From Bacteroidales bacterium (GTDB taxonomy: Bacteria; Bacteroidota; Bacteroidia; Bacteroidales; Muribaculaceae), in the NCBI GenBank assembly GCA_900767075.1, contig CAAFXX010000162.1:1-19537 (forward strand): DNA of 19,537 bases, read 5' to 3'. The notes under the pieces were generated by a model that saw only the letters and a list, made by a program, of their open reading frames with translations, was not told the origin of the DNA and made no database searches. A program made the translations under genes and the position numbers. Positions 1-8,254 of the stretch are shown one piece after another. The number at the start of each line of letters is the position of its first letter. Position 1 is the stretch's first letter.

Positions 1-363
1 ACCGTGATACCGAATGCAATGCTTACCAGCGATGCCGATCCAAGCCTGTCGTATGCCCATATAACCGATACGATGTATATTCCGGAGCTTGCCGAAAAAA
101 TCGGACCTGTCGATTTACTTTTCCACGAGACCACATATCTGCAGTGCGATGAGGCGGAAGCGGCTCCACGAGGACATTCCACTGCCCGGCAGGCAGCCAT
201 GATGGCTAAAAACGCCGGTGCAAAATACCTGCTTACCGGACACTATTCATCCCGTTACAACGATGACCTGCCGTTTCAGGAGGAAGCCCAACAGGTCTTC
301 CCCAATGTGATCCTCAACCGAGAGGGGCTCCGCATAAACCTCGCCGAGCTCTCGCAAAAATAA
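1..363 (+). CDS. rnz: Ribonuclease Z, C-terminal part (5' end outside window)
   Basis: C-terminal 120 codons of a tRNase Z, the metallo-beta-lactamase-fold endonuclease that trims tRNA 3' trailers in the cytoplasm. The frame is open from the first base, so the gene enters from the left; the GTG at position 4 is an internal Val, not a start. Diagnostic residues are visible: the Asp of SDTMYIPELA-like sequence (here TDTMYIPELA), the HETTYL motif (family HExT motif), HSTARQAA, and GHYSSRY with the last metal-binding His. The gene ends with TAA inside the arm of a palindromic terminator. The N-terminal HxHxDH motif cannot be checked. The family assignment is secure from motif order. Confidence 0.93.
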   Translation, partial: TVIPNAMLTSDADPSLSYAHITDTMYIPELAEKIGPVDLLFHETTYLQCDEAEAAPRGHSTARQAAMMAKNAGAKYLLTGHYSSRYNDDLPFQEEAQQVFPNVILNREGLRINLAELSQK

Positions 364-405
364 AAAGATTGCGGTCCCGAAAATTTTCGGGACCGCAATC
401 TTTTT
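362..405. terminator. Bidirectional rho-independent terminator, 44-bp perfect palindrome
   Basis: A perfect inverted repeat centred between 383 and 384. Each arm is 22 bases, A-rich outside with a GC-rich core (GATTGCGGTCCCG and its complement). It gives a T run on the right for plus-strand transcripts and an A run on the left that becomes a T run for minus-strand transcripts. It lies exactly between the convergent ends of rnz (stop 361-363) and the alpha-2-macroglobulin gene (stop 415-417), so it can serve both. Confidence 0.9.
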
Positions 406-414
406 TCTGGAGTT

Positions 415-3400
415 TTATTTCACTGTTATTACCTTGCCGGCGCTATGGGCAGTGAATACGGGAGCGTATTGGCTTTGCGCTTCTGCGATTCCCAAAGAAT
501 ATTCACCTTCCCTGTCAACGAAGCAATCGTAGCTTATGATATGTGTACCTTTGCCAATAAAAGGAATGAACAAGTTTGTGGCGTCGTTGCGTACCTCCTT
601 ATACATCCAAAGTCCGTCACTCAGGGAATAGCCGGAAACCTGTTCTGCCGGTTCGAGACATGCAGACCTTGCGTCGGTCACCGCCACATATTCCATATCA
701 CGGTCGCATGTAATAGTAAGCGTCACACGCACGCGGTCACCGACTTTCAGCGGTCCGCTCACGGCTTTCGTGCCGTTGCTGTCGGTCGATATCGAATAAA
801 GTGCCTTTGTGATTGAGACACCCTTAGTGCCGAATTTCTTCACATCCTCGATCTCCTGTTCGTACTGAGCGACAATTCCGCCCCATGCGGGTCCGGCGCC
901 ATTGCGGAGAATCTGGACATAACCGGAGGCGTCATCGATTTCTGTCGTGAAACTGCCTGTAAGATATGCTGTCTGCGGGAATACAAGGGTCCTTGCGTCC
1001 ACTGCCTCGCCATTACGGACACTGCCGGCTACCTTCACTTCAGGCGCGGAAGCCGGAACGGTCCACTTGGTTCCTGACGAGAGGATGGAATGTATCACCT
1101 CGGCTGTCTCGCGGTCATCGCCCCAGTTCTCTGTCTGCTTTGTAACCACAAGCCACTGACGCAACTGATCGACAGCTGGCGCCGAGGGCTGTATTTCGTT
1201 GTATGCCTCAAGTACCTGAGCGGTGGTGATAAGCTTATTCCAGCCGCCGAATGAAGAGTTGAGAGTATCAAACCACATCCCCTTCTCCGGAGTCACCGTC
1301 GCATATTGACGGAGTGATTCAAGAATATTTCTTGCAACGGCAGGCCTGCTCTCACGCCAGAGAAGCGTGGCGGCTGTAGCCTTTGCATATATTCCCGATT
1401 TTTTCCATTCAGCCTCAATCGCTGCGAGGGCTTTTGACTTGATTGTCCTGAAGTCTGCCGAAGTCTCGGCATTGGCAAAGGAACTCCTTATATAAAGATA
1501 GTCGAGAAGCGAAGCATAAGGATATCTCCCGGCGCCTGCTTTCTTGACCTCGTTTATTATTTCCCTGTCGCAATAACCGATCGCCTTCAGAGCCATCTCC
1601 TCGCAGCCTTCGGGCATATAACCCATCTGCTTGAGCATGGCGAGGTGCAGGAGTACGCGTCCGGTGATGAACTCCGACGAAGGCATTCCTTCGCACCAGC
1701 TCCAGCCGCCGTCGGGACGCTGGGCATTCTTGAGTCTGCCGACAGATGCAGATATCGCACTTGCACTCTTGGCGGGGTCAGCATATTCGACGAGCGATTG
1801 CATTCTCAGGGTTTCCGACTGAGCGTCGCGAACCCAGGGAGTATTGTTGAGGGCAACAGTCTTCAACGATGAATTCTTTTCAAGGTTGGATACCAATGTG
1901 GAGTCACCACTGAGACGGGGATCCGCAAATGCGAGGATTGCTGTCTTCAGATCCGGATTTTCCCTCATCAGACCTGCTGCAATGGCATTGCCGTAAAGGG
2001 CATAGGTCTGCGCCAATACATTGTCGGAAGTGGGATTCGAAATAGAAGGCAATGCCGTCACGCATTCCCAGACCGGATTGTCGGTATAAGTCAAAGTCAG
2101 GCGTGAACCCTTTTTCGACGAAGGAATCTTCACGGTCATGCTCTTCTGTCCGGGAGCCATCCAGAATGGCGTCGCCTCCACGACAGGGGTCGATGACGGA
2201 TGAACAGGGATGACAGTCTGCTCGCCGTCACTGTGTCTGAAGCCGTAGCCATAGGCACGGATACCGACAGCACTCAGTTCCGAGGGAACATCAAATTCAA
2301 TGCTAATGACCCGCGAAGCTGAAGCCAGGACATCGGCAGGAGCGGCATCGACTGTCTTGAGGATTTCTCCGGTAAGTGGATTGAAGACCTCCATCTTGCC
2401 CGACAAAGCAGAAGTTTTATCTCCGTTATTATATACGGTGGCGAGCACTGTCACCTTATCGCCGCTGCGAACGAATCGAGGAGCGTTCATCTGAACCATG
2501 ACCGGTTTGGAGGCAATGACATCACGACTCAGGACCGAGCCACGCATATCGGGTGTCCATCCCATGATCTGGAACTGCCATGTGCCGTTGAAGTTCGGTG
2601 ATTCAAAATCAACGTCTGCCAATCCGGAAGCATCGGTGGTAAGATTCGGCATGAAGAAAGCAATGGGACATTCCACCTCACGCAATGTCTCTTCCTTTCC
2701 GGGCTGAGAACCTGAACCTGCATCAGCATTATCTTCCGTCACACCTGCTGTGCTTCCCATCATCTTTGCTTCGGGAACAGCTTCTTCGGCAGCTTCGAAC
2801 TTATCCGAGTCCGAGGATTCATCCGTCACAGCCATCTCAAGCACCACATTAGCACCCATAGCTTGTTTCATTGCGCGTGTGCCACGTATTTTCATGCTAT
2901 ACATTGAGCGGCCGTACATCGAACGACCATATTCCTCAAATACAGGTACTCTATAATAGGAGATCTTAAATGACGACGGAATCCTTCCACTCACAGAGTT
3001 TATGCAATTGCCGTTATATATTTCATAATTAACGGAACCTGCGGCATTCCAATAGAGGCCGCCATAAGGATTGAACGACCACGAGAACGGAGCCAGGGCA
3101 TTGAGTGCCTTGTTGGTCATCACAGCCATTACCGGGATTCCCGACAAAGCCTTGTCGGCAAGTGTAAACTTGAATTTCCATTGCTCGCGTGCTCCGGGCT
3201 CTATACGGTCGCGGAAAGACTCGGTGGCGATTTCAACACCTTGTGTCTGACGCTCCGGAATCAATGTCACGGTCTCAATGGCATTCTTGAGGTCGCGCAT
3301 TGCATAGAATGACACGAAGAGACGGTTGTTGCCCGAAGGCATCGTCACACGTACCTTTTTATTTTCGTTCGACACTTTCTGCCATTCACGCTTGAGGACA

Positions 3401-6156
3401 TTCTCAGTGTCGGACATCACGACAAGTATATAGCTGTCCGGATATGAAGAACCGAATTCCACGTCAGCCGTTTTGCTGCCTTCAGGAACAACGATGGTTT
3501 TCTCCGGTATCCAGAGCATCGTCTCGCAGGGAGGAACCTTGCTCTCTTTTCTCCATAATACAGTGTTAACCGTCACATTGCCGGAAGTTTCATTTTCCTT
3601 GAATCCGGGATCGAGAGAGAAAGTGATGTCGAAATCGCCTGGATTGGCAAGAGCCGCCTGGTTCAGCACAAATTCCGGAGAAGTGAAGGAACCGGTCTGG
3701 ACAGTTTCGCCATTCTTATGGGTTGTAATCCTATAATATACAGTCTTGCGGTCGGGATGACCAAGAACGTCAAGCACCTTGACAGAGAACTTACGCTCCT
3801 TCTCTCCCTTAAGTTCAATGCGTTCAGGCACCTCGCTGATTATCTCATAACCCTTTCCAAGAGAGAACATATCCGACGGAGCCTGCTGTGACTCTCCCGA
3901 AGGACTTGTGGCAGTCACGGTCAGATAATAGAGACCGTTGGCATAAGGGGTACCGCGCAATCCTTCGGTAGGCAATTCGATAGTGAAGGAACCGTCGGCT
4001 TCCGTCACTGTCTCGCCTCCGTAATTGGCATTGCCGTTGGCCCGTGAGAACCAGAACCGGAATCGCGGCTGATATTTCACATCGAAATTCACCTTTGCAC
4101 CTGCCACGGGCATTCCGGAATATGTCATCACCTTACCTTTAATCTTCACGACATCGCCGACCGAAAACTCGCTGTCGGCACCTGTTGTTTCCACATAGAA
4201 AGTCGGTGACTTATATTCGGCAACCTCGAAATATCTCGATGCATAGCTTTCATTAGACGAAAGTTCTATCCAATAGCTGCCCAACAGACCGTCGGCAGGC
4301 AGGACAAACTTGCCGTCAAACCGACCGTTGGCATCGCTCAAGACACTCACCTTACCCTTTTCCTGACCATTGGCATCATAAAGTACGACCTCCGACCTTC
4401 TGTCTGCCAAAGCTTTCAGATCATGTCCGTCGACAGTCCATAGCACACCTGCAAAACACACCGTATCGCCGGGATGATAGATAGAAAGGTCGGTGAAAAG
4501 CGATGCTTCTGTCCTGACTTTCTCGGAATCACGGTTAAAGCTCATCCAGAGATTCGTGATATAGGTATCGTCACCTTTCGTGGCGGTAAGGATATAGTCG
4601 CTTGAGAAGATCCTGATATAACCTTCGTCGTTGGTGACAGCCTTCACGGGCTTACCTAACTTTTCCCTGTTCCAGCGTCTTTCCGGCGGAGTGAGGGTAA
4701 CCTTCACCCCTTTAAGTGGCTGCTGATTGACAGCATCGACAATATAAAGTCTTCCTGACTCGGGGTCGGTCCTCTGCCAAGACAGTATGGCAGCCATACC
4801 ACTGACAAGCGTTTTCGACAGCCTTAACCCCTTATTGTCGAATTTTATTATTCCGGCAATATCCGTTGACGTAGATGCCACAAAAACATAAGCTCCCGGA
4901 GCAAGATTGGCGAAGCTTACTGAATCAGTGTATGCGAAAGGCTTGTTCCGGTTCACCGATACCGGCTTCGAGGCAACCACAGTGCCGTTGGCGGCAAGCT
5001 GATCAGCCTTGATATCGTTCTCGACATTCAGATTCTTCACCTTAACGGCAAGAATGTTAAATGCCTGCAGGTTACGTACATTAAATTTAACCTTTACATC
5101 ATTTCCGGCAACAATCTGAACGGGTGTCTCGATTCTGACCGAGGGATTGAGGTAAAGAGCCTTTATCTGTTTCAGAAGATCGATGTTATATGCCGAGGGA
5201 TGTCTGTCAATATAACTGCAGATTGAATCATAGTGGGCAATATTGATTTTATCGTTCAGATCATAAGGTTGCATGCCCAAAAGAGGTGCGCAGTAATCGG
5301 TATCCCACAGACGCTTCACGCAATTGTCAAGATAAGTCGACTGTTCGGAATCCGGCAGTGATTCATATTTTTTAGCCATCAGTTCGGTCAGGGTGGCGGA
5401 GGGCTCACCTTTCTCATGCAGTGCAATCGCCTCGTCAAGGATCCGGCTTCTGAGTTCCATAGCCGACATCTCCGTCTTCTTGTTTCCACTTGCCTTCCCG
5501 TAACCGAAGGGAATTATCGTGTTGCCCGTTGCGGAAAAATTGTCTAACAAATCCGCAGCCTGAAAGGTCATGAAATCGGCAATGCTCATCTTCTGCTTTA
5601 TCGCGTCGGAGGCGTTAGTTATTATCGATTCAATTCTGTCAACAGGAATTGATGACGCATCCTCCATTCCCGTCATAGACGTTGAGACAAGGTAACAGAC
5701 CTTCTTTGAGAACATGTCGCGGTTCCATGCCTTTATATCCTCCGGTTTGTTATCCGACGGCAATGTCCGGCGGTTATACTGCCATCTGTCGCTCTGATAG
5801 ATCTGTGTATAAAGCGTCGCTTCCATCAGAACGGCAAGATTACCGTAAGGAGCCGGCAATCTCTTTGCGAGATCCTCGAACAAAGCGATCTGAGACTGGC
5901 AGCTGTCGGTAGAGATCTGCCCTACCGCGACATTCTTCTGCATTGCGGCGCGCAAAGCCGCCACATAGTCATTCTGTTTAAGTGCTCCGTCCAATACTAC
6001 GTCAGCATTTGCCATCACCGTCCGGGGATATGCGAAATCAGGATGCTGAAACGTATTGGTTCCGGACTTTTTTCCATTCGCCATATCCGGAACAAACAAA
6101 AGGAAGGCCGTCACTAAGATGGTCTTCCAGATTATATGATTAAAAAAGTATTTCAT
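415..6156 (-). CDS. Alpha-2-macroglobulin family protein, large exported, thioester-less type
   Basis: 1913 residues. A signal peptide occupies about 1-28 (hydrophobic 11-22, then AxG before KK) with no lipobox, so the product should be exported rather than lipidated. Domains in order: a family-specific N-terminal region (about 30-330); macroglobulin repeats from about 345; a carboxypeptidase-regulatory-like repeat near 455-485 (GRLYIVDAVNQQPLKGV); an MG2-type domain near 556-635 (SIYHPGDTV); an A2M domain near 1160-1205 (FMPNLTTDASG, TWQFQIMGWTPD); an alpha/alpha-toroid domain from about 1340 with GGWSW near 1484; and a bacterial MG10-like C-terminus near 1800-1913. The CxEQ thioester is absent: the expected site reads SISNPTSDNVLAQ near 1371. 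Family members act as periplasmic protease traps or structural envelope proteins; the thioester-less kind cannot link covalently to prey. The start lies 2 bp after the upstream stop, suggesting coupled translation. Confidence 0.92.
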   Translation of the reverse strand: MKYFFNHIIWKTILVTAFLLFVPDMANGKKSGTNTFQHPDFAYPRTVMANADVVLDGALKQNDYVAALRAAMQKNVAVGQISTDSCQSQIALFEDLAKRLPAPYGNLAVLMEATLYTQIYQSDRWQYNRRTLPSDNKPEDIKAWNRDMFSKKVCYLVSTSMTGMEDASSIPVDRIESIITNASDAIKQKMSIADFMTFQAADLLDNFSATGNTIIPFGYGKASGNKKTEMSAMELRSRILDEAIALHEKGEPSATLTELMAKKYESLPDSEQSTYLDNCVKRLWDTDYCAPLLGMQPYDLNDKINIAHYDSICSYIDRHPSAYNIDLLKQIKALYLNPSVRIETPVQIVAGNDVKVKFNVRNLQAFNILAVKVKNLNVENDIKADQLAANGTVVASKPVSVNRNKPFAYTDSVSFANLAPGAYVFVASTSTDIAGIIKFDNKGLRLSKTLVSGMAAILSWQRTDPESGRLYIVDAVNQQPLKGVKVTLTPPERRWNREKLGKPVKAVTNDEGYIRIFSSDYILTATKGDDTYITNLWMSFNRDSEKVRTEASLFTDLSIYHPGDTVCFAGVLWTVDGHDLKALADRRSEVVLYDANGQEKGKVSVLSDANGRFDGKFVLPADGLLGSYWIELSSNESYASRYFEVAEYKSPTFYVETTGADSEFSVGDVVKIKGKVMTYSGMPVAGAKVNFDVKYQPRFRFWFSRANGNANYGGETVTEADGSFTIELPTEGLRGTPYANGLYYLTVTATSPSGESQQAPSDMFSLGKGYEIISEVPERIELKGEKERKFSVKVLDVLGHPDRKTVYYRITTHKNGETVQTGSFTSPEFVLNQAALANPGDFDITFSLDPGFKENETSGNVTVNTVLWRKESKVPPCETMLWIPEKTIVVPEGSKTADVEFGSSYPDSYILVVMSDTENVLKREWQKVSNENKKVRVTMPSGNNRLFVSFYAMRDLKNAIETVTLIPERQTQGVEIATESFRDRIEPGAREQWKFKFTLADKALSGIPVMAVMTNKALNALAPFSWSFNPYGGLYWNAAGSVNYEIYNGNCINSVSGRIPSSFKISYYRVPVFEEYGRSMYGRSMYSMKIRGTRAMKQAMGANVVLEMAVTDESSDSDKFEAAEEAVPEAKMMGSTAGVTEDNADAGSGSQPGKEETLREVECPIAFFMPNLTTDASGLADVDFESPNFNGTWQFQIMGWTPDMRGSVLSRDVIASKPVMVQMNAPRFVRSGDKVTVLATVYNNGDKTSALSGKMEVFNPLTGEILKTVDAAPADVLASASRVISIEFDVPSELSAVGIRAYGYGFRHSDGEQTVIPVHPSSTPVVEATPFWMAPGQKSMTVKIPSSKKGSRLTLTYTDNPVWECVTALPSISNPTSDNVLAQTYALYGNAIAAGLMRENPDLKTAILAFADPRLSGDSTLVSNLEKNSSLKTVALNNTPWVRDAQSETLRMQSLVEYADPAKSASAISASVGRLKNAQRPDGGWSWCEGMPSSEFITGRVLLHLAMLKQMGYMPEGCEEMALKAIGYCDREIINEVKKAGAGRYPYASLLDYLYIRSSFANAETSADFRTIKSKALAAIEAEWKKSGIYAKATAATLLWRESRPAVARNILESLRQYATVTPEKGMWFDTLNSSFGGWNKLITTAQVLEAYNEIQPSAPAVDQLRQWLVVTKQTENWGDDRETAEVIHSILSSGTKWTVPASAPEVKVAGSVRNGEAVDARTLVFPQTAYLTGSFTTEIDDASGYVQILRNGAGPAWGGIVAQYEQEIEDVKKFGTKGVSITKALYSISTDSNGTKAVSGPLKVGDRVRVTLTITCDRDMEYVAVTDARSACLEPAEQVSGYSLSDGLWMYKEVRNDATNLFIPFIGKGTHIISYDCFVDREGEYSLGIAEAQSQYAPVFTAHSAGKVITVK

Positions 6157-6158
6157 AA

Positions 6159-6623
6159 TCAGCGTTTTTCATTTTTCTTTTTACGCATATCGCGCATTTT
6201 CTTACGGAATTTTTCCTCAGCGTCCCTCATCTTATAGACTTGCTTGCTGCTAAGGAATGTCGCGAACTGTTCTTCATACTTCTTGTCTATCTTCGAGTTT
6301 TTTTCACGGGCTTCGTCCATTGCCTTGTTAAGAGCATCATAATCGGCATCGGTCGCGTCTTTGTTTTTCTTTACTTTCTTCTCAATGGCTCGCGTCTCCC
6401 TGAATATCTGCATTCTTTCACCCTCCATTTTCTCGTAAAGTTCAAAAAACTTCGACTGTTGATCGGGCTTCAGATCCATTTCCTGAGCCATGAATTTCAT
6501 CTTGAAATCCAGAAATTCCCGACGCATCTGCTCGCGCTCCTTGCGTTTTTCCTGACGTCCCTGTGCCGGAGCCAGAAATACGCATGTCAGTACAAGCAAA
6601 AACAATATGTAGACTTTTTTCAT
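6159..6623 (-). CDS. Small exported coiled-coil protein, Spy/CpxP-like
   Basis: 154 residues. The signal peptide is about 1-20 (MKK, hydrophobic core, APA before QG). The mature protein is highly charged and almost entirely predicted helix. MDLKPDQQSKFFELYEKM resembles the LTxxQ repeat of Spy/CpxP periplasmic chaperones and heavy-metal sensors, and the C-terminus is a Lys/Arg-rich helix. Known members bind unfolded or aggregating periplasmic proteins, or dampen envelope stress signalling. Here that role is an inference from architecture only. It sits between the membrane protein at 7114-6683 (59-bp gap) and the alpha-2-macroglobulin gene (2-bp gap), so all three are probably one operon. It could instead be an uncharacterised family with similar composition. 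Confidence 0.72.
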   Translation of the reverse strand: MKKVYILFLLVLTCVFLAPAQGRQEKRKEREQMRREFLDFKMKFMAQEMDLKPDQQSKFFELYEKMEGERMQIFRETRAIEKKVKKNKDATDADYDALNKAMDEAREKNSKIDKKYEEQFATFLSSKQVYKMRDAEEKFRKKMRDMRKKKNEKR

Positions 6624-6682
6624 GTTGATTGTTATTATTTCTTCTCTAATGCGTGATTAAAACGCCCTCAATTATCCTTACG

Positions 6683-7114
6683 CTATTCGGCACCCGAAGG
6701 TTCGCTATTGAAGTCACGTTCGAATTCCTCAAACGACTTATATTCATCAAGCACGTCCTCCTCGAGCTGTATGTCAGGCAATGTCGGCATAGTGAAGAAA
6801 GAGGCATCGCCGCTGACGTCTGAATTCTGCATGGCAAGGGCAATCTGTGCCGGGGGATTGTCAAGACTTAACTCGCCGGGGGTGGACACATTGTGGAACA
6901 CCTTCATCATCAGCCAGATTCCGGCAAACATCGCCGCCATATATACATATGGCTTGACCCGCTGCCATAATGAAAGGTCAGGAGCTTTCGGCGCCGGACG
7001 ATATTCCGGCAATTTCTTCTCAAGCGCGGCATATAAATTCTCGAAATATCCTTCCGGGACAGTCCATCCGCCCCGGTTGCCGTATCTTTCTTTTATTTTA
7101 TCTATATCTCTCAT
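6683..7114 (-). CDS. Single-pass membrane protein with anti-sigma-factor-like layout
   Basis: 143 residues. The N-terminal cytoplasmic part (1-55) is polar and contains VPEGYFENL, a motif I associate with small Bacteroidetes proteins usually encoded directly after an ECF sigma factor. One membrane segment follows (about 56-73, VYMAAMFAGIWLMM), then an acidic outer-face tail (about 104-143) rich in Glu and Asp. N-in/C-out orientation fits the preceding Arg/Lys residues. No zinc-binding HxxxCxxC anti-sigma motif is present, so a classical ZAS domain is not supported. The upstream in-frame TGA 6 bases before the ATG fixes this start. A purine-rich AAGGAG lies 15 bases before it, rather far. No sigma factor gene is adjacent. 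It is the first gene of the presumed three-gene envelope operon. Confidence 0.68.
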   Translation of the reverse strand: MRDIDKIKERYGNRGGWTVPEGYFENLYAALEKKLPEYRPAPKAPDLSLWQRVKPYVYMAAMFAGIWLMMKVFHNVSTPGELSLDNPPAQIALAMQNSDVSGDASFFTMPTLPDIQLEEDVLDEYKSFEEFERDFNSEPSGAE

Positions 7115-7417
7115 CGTAGCTCACTGCTTCTCCTTTATGCCATTTACTACATCACACGCCTGATAATTAGTCAGTTATACAAATATCAGACTTTTATACT
7201 CTCTGTTGTTATCTATTTGACACAAACAAGTCCAACAGGTTTAAATCCTTTACAAGAAATTTTTCGACATCAATTCAAATAATCAAGCTGATTCCCCGAA
7301 GTGGTCCAAACAACTTCGGTTCCTGAATCCGAACCAAAAGCCCGGCGACATCAGCAATTATACTATGTCTCCGGGCTTTTATCCGTAATATAACAATTTA
7401 CTATCCGGCTATTCCGC
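7115..7417. other. 303-bp intergenic region with dyads; no gene seen
   Basis: AT-rich spacer between the zinc-ribbon gene stop and the membrane-protein gene start. No open frame here has coding character, and no remnant of a sigma factor is recognisable. It holds a terminator-like stem (7336-7380), a dyad CCGAAGT/ACTTCGG (7296-7302 with 7313-7319), and a competing shorter dyad GGTTC/GAACC (7318-7322 with 7331-7335). A poor match to the Bacteroidetes -7 box on the minus strand (GATATTTG, 7180-7187) has no -33 partner at normal spacing, so the operon's promoter is not identified. Confidence 0.6.
7336..7380. terminator. Rho-independent terminator after the zinc-ribbon gene
   Basis: AAAAGCCCGG (7336-7345) pairs with CCGGGCTTTT (7371-7380). 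It is extended inward by five further pairs after one mismatch, leaving a 13-base loop. On the minus strand it follows the zinc-ribbon stop by about 37 bases and ends in a short T run (TTTTGG). It should separate the translation-related block from the envelope operon. Confidence 0.75.
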
Positions 7418-8218
7418 TCAAGCCTTACGACCACGCTTTACTGTTGGCTCAGCCTTCGGTTCCTCAATACCCACGAGGGCTCCGTCGACCATGATGCGAC
7501 CACAGTATTCGCAAACAATAACCTTCTTGTGCATCTTGATTTCAAGCTGTCGCTGAGGCGGGATCTTATTGAAACAACCACCGCACGCAGAACGTTGAAC
7601 CGTAACAATACCCAGCCCATTGCGGGCATTCTTGCGGATACGCTTGAATGCTGCGAGAGTATAGGCGTCAATAAGGGGCTCAAGCGACTTTGCCTTTGCC
7701 ATGAGCTCCTCTTCCTGCTGTCGCGTCTCGCTTACGATATCCTCCAGCTCTTTCTTCTTCTGCTCAAGGATATGCTCGTTATCGGTGAGTTCCTCCTGAT
7801 CCTTTTCGATTTCGGAGGACTTTGCCTCTATTTTCTTTTTGGCGTCGTTGATATTCTTTTCAGCAAGCTCGATCTCCAGACTCTCGAATTCCTTCTCTTT
7901 TTCAAGGAAAGTATATTCACGGTTATTCTGGACATTCTTTATCTGCTCCTCATATTTGGCGATTTTACCACGACGGTCGGCTATTTCTCCGGTCTTTACA
8001 GATATGAAATTATTAAGGTCGGCTATTTCGTCCTTGTGTTTCTGTATACGGGTCTGGTATCTGACAATCTCGTCCTCACGGTCCTTCACCTCGTTGGGAA
8101 GCTCACCGCGAAGGGTACGGATACGGTCAATCTCCGAGAGATAAGTCTGGAGCTGATAGAGAGCCTTCAGGCGTTCCTCCACGCTGCGCTCTTTGTCTTG
8201 TTTCTTTTCAGTTGCCAT
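7418..8218 (-). CDS. Coiled-coil protein with C-terminal C4 zinc ribbon
   Basis: 266 residues, cytoplasmic, no signal peptide. Residues about 20-185 form a long antiparallel-type coiled coil full of E/K/I/L heptads, including the family-typical NNREYTFLEKE stretch near 99-109. The C-terminus carries a zinc ribbon with Cys212, Cys215, Cys236 and Cys239 (CGGC and CEYC), then a basic tail (KRGRKA). This matches the widespread family annotated as 'C4-type zinc ribbon domain-containing protein', often encoded next to a Nif3-like gene exactly as here (36-bp gap). The domain layout resembles proteins that bind nucleic acid or the ribosome, but no function can be read from the sequence. Probably cotranscribed with the Nif3-like gene and possibly aspS. 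Confidence 0.88.
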   Translation of the reverse strand: MATEKKQDKERSVEERLKALYQLQTYLSEIDRIRTLRGELPNEVKDREDEIVRYQTRIQKHKDEIADLNNFISVKTGEIADRRGKIAKYEEQIKNVQNNREYTFLEKEKEFESLEIELAEKNINDAKKKIEAKSSEIEKDQEELTDNEHILEQKKKELEDIVSETRQQEEELMAKAKSLEPLIDAYTLAAFKRIRKNARNGLGIVTVQRSACGGCFNKIPPQRQLEIKMHKKVIVCEYCGRIMVDGALVGIEEPKAEPTVKRGRKA

Positions 8219-8254
8219 ATAATATTTTGTATTTCTTTCTTCTCTTTAATTCGA

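Noticed and set aside
2880..2940. DNA tandem repeat encoding YGRSM twice as a phase-variation tract
   Set aside because: Only two imperfect copies of 15 bases; a change of unit number would keep the frame, so there is no on/off switch.
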